Source: JANOBJ01 sp031411575
GTDB taxonomy: Bacteria > Pseudomonadota > Gammaproteobacteria > Burkholderiales > Burkholderiaceae_C
Length of the DNA stretch: 8,498 nucleotides
Direction: 5' to 3'
NCBI GenBank assembly: GCA_031411575.1
Contig: JANOBJ010000239.1
Coordinates: 1-8,498, forward strand
The notes beneath the pieces are model-generated. The model saw only the letters and a program-made list of their open reading frames with translations, did no database searches and was not told where the DNA came from. Both the position numbers and the translations under genes were made by a program. Shown here piece after piece: positions 7,983-8,498 of the stretch (positions are counted from its first letter, which is position 1; each line of letters begins with the position of its first letter).

Positions 7983-8498
7983 ATGCAAGCGACCGCCACC
8001 GCCACCGTGTTCATCGTCGATGACGACGCCGGCGTGCGTGACGCGCTGGCCTGGCTGCTGCGCACGCGCCGCCTGTACAGCGAGGCCTACGACAGCGCCG
8101 AGGCTTTTTTGGCGATGCTGGATGACCCGGCGCGGCCGCATCCGCCGGGCGCTGGCGCGAGCGACCCGCCGGCCTGCCTGCTGCTCGATGTGCGCATGCC
8201 CGGCATGAGCGGGCTGGCGCTGTTTGACGTGCTGGAGGGGCGCGGCATCACCGCCACCCTGCCGGTGATCTTCCTGACCGGGCATGCCGACGTGCCCACC
8301 GCGGTCGGCATGGTCAAGCGCGGCGCCTTTGATTTTTGCGAGAAGCCGTTTTCCGACAACGCGCTGGTGGACCGCATCGAGCAGGCGATTGCGCTGTCGG
8401 GCCAATACCTGCAAACGGTGGGCAAAAAAGCGCTGGTGCAGCGCAAGCTGGCCGAGCTGACCGAGCGCGAACGCGGCGTGATGCGGCTGGTGGTGGAG
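7983..8498 (+). CDS. FixJ/DctR-type response regulator, N-terminal part (runs off right edge)
   Basis: The visible 172 residues comprise a complete receiver domain and the start of a LuxR/FixJ-type DNA-binding domain. Receiver residues are all present: acidic pocket D13-D14-D15, phospho-acceptor D69 in LLLDVRMPGMSG, T99 in FLTGHADVPTAV, and K121 in FCEKPF. The segment KLAELTERERGVMRLVVE at the right edge is the typical opening of the GerE/LuxR helix-turn-helix, so the protein probably ends a few dozen residues beyond the window. D69 lies about 15 residues later than usual because of a Pro/Gly/Asp-rich stretch at about 47-63. The ATG follows the kinase stop by 20 bp; AGG at 7974-7976 is a weak ribosome site six bases upstream. 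It is the likely partner of the kinase. FixJ-family membership is firm; a DctR-like role in controlling a dicarboxylate transporter is inferred. Confidence 0.9.
   Translation, partial: MQATATATVFIVDDDAGVRDALAWLLRTRRLYSEAYDSAEAFLAMLDDPARPHPPGAGASDPPACLLLDVRMPGMSGLALFDVLEGRGITATLPVIFLTGHADVPTAVGMVKRGAFDFCEKPFSDNALVDRIEQAIALSGQYLQTVGKKALVQRKLAELTERERGVMRLVVE

Noticed and set aside
1..8498. Mobile element, phage, defence system or CRISPR array
   Set aside because: No transposase, integrase, spaced direct repeats, terminal inverted repeats or composition shift was seen. All coding space is explained by five housekeeping-type or regulatory genes.

Overview
The window is very GC-rich, tightly packed and almost entirely coding. 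Gene content and protein sequence point to a betaproteobacterium of the Burkholderiales, most likely Comamonadaceae-like (Acidovorax, Delftia, Variovorax or Polaromonas relatives). This placement is inferred from protein style and gene order, not from a search. Base composition and codon style look uniform throughout. I see no mobile element, tRNA, rRNA, CRISPR array or phage gene.

Layout: a minus-strand gene runs off the left edge (1-685). It encodes the N-terminal part of GlnE, the bifunctional adenylyltransferase that controls glutamine synthetase. A divergent intergenic region of about 100 bp (686-788) separates it from a plus-strand cluster. The cluster consists of a 1421-residue YhdP/AsmA-like envelope protein (789-5054), a nitrilase-superfamily amidase of the Nit1 type (5051-5911), a 684-residue membrane PAS-domain sensor histidine kinase (5908-7962) and a FixJ/DctR-type response regulator that runs off the right edge (7983-8498).

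The first three plus-strand genes overlap by 4 bases at each junction (ATGA, then GTGA), and the regulator follows after 20 bp. The four genes are therefore probably co-transcribed and translationally coupled. The roles are different: YhdP-family proteins move phospholipid between the membranes, Nit1-type amidases repair or clear deaminated amide metabolites, and the kinase/regulator pair resembles DctS/DctR systems that control C4-dicarboxylate TRAP transport. The likely target operon would lie beyond the right edge and cannot be seen.

This looks like an ordinary core-genome region. I found no convincing new system. The points worth a second look are modest: an in-frame hexanucleotide repeat in yhdP, loop insertions in the receiver domain and in the amidase, an isolated cysteine pair in the sensor domain, an uncertain glnE start, and the odd mix of genes in the overlapping cluster.
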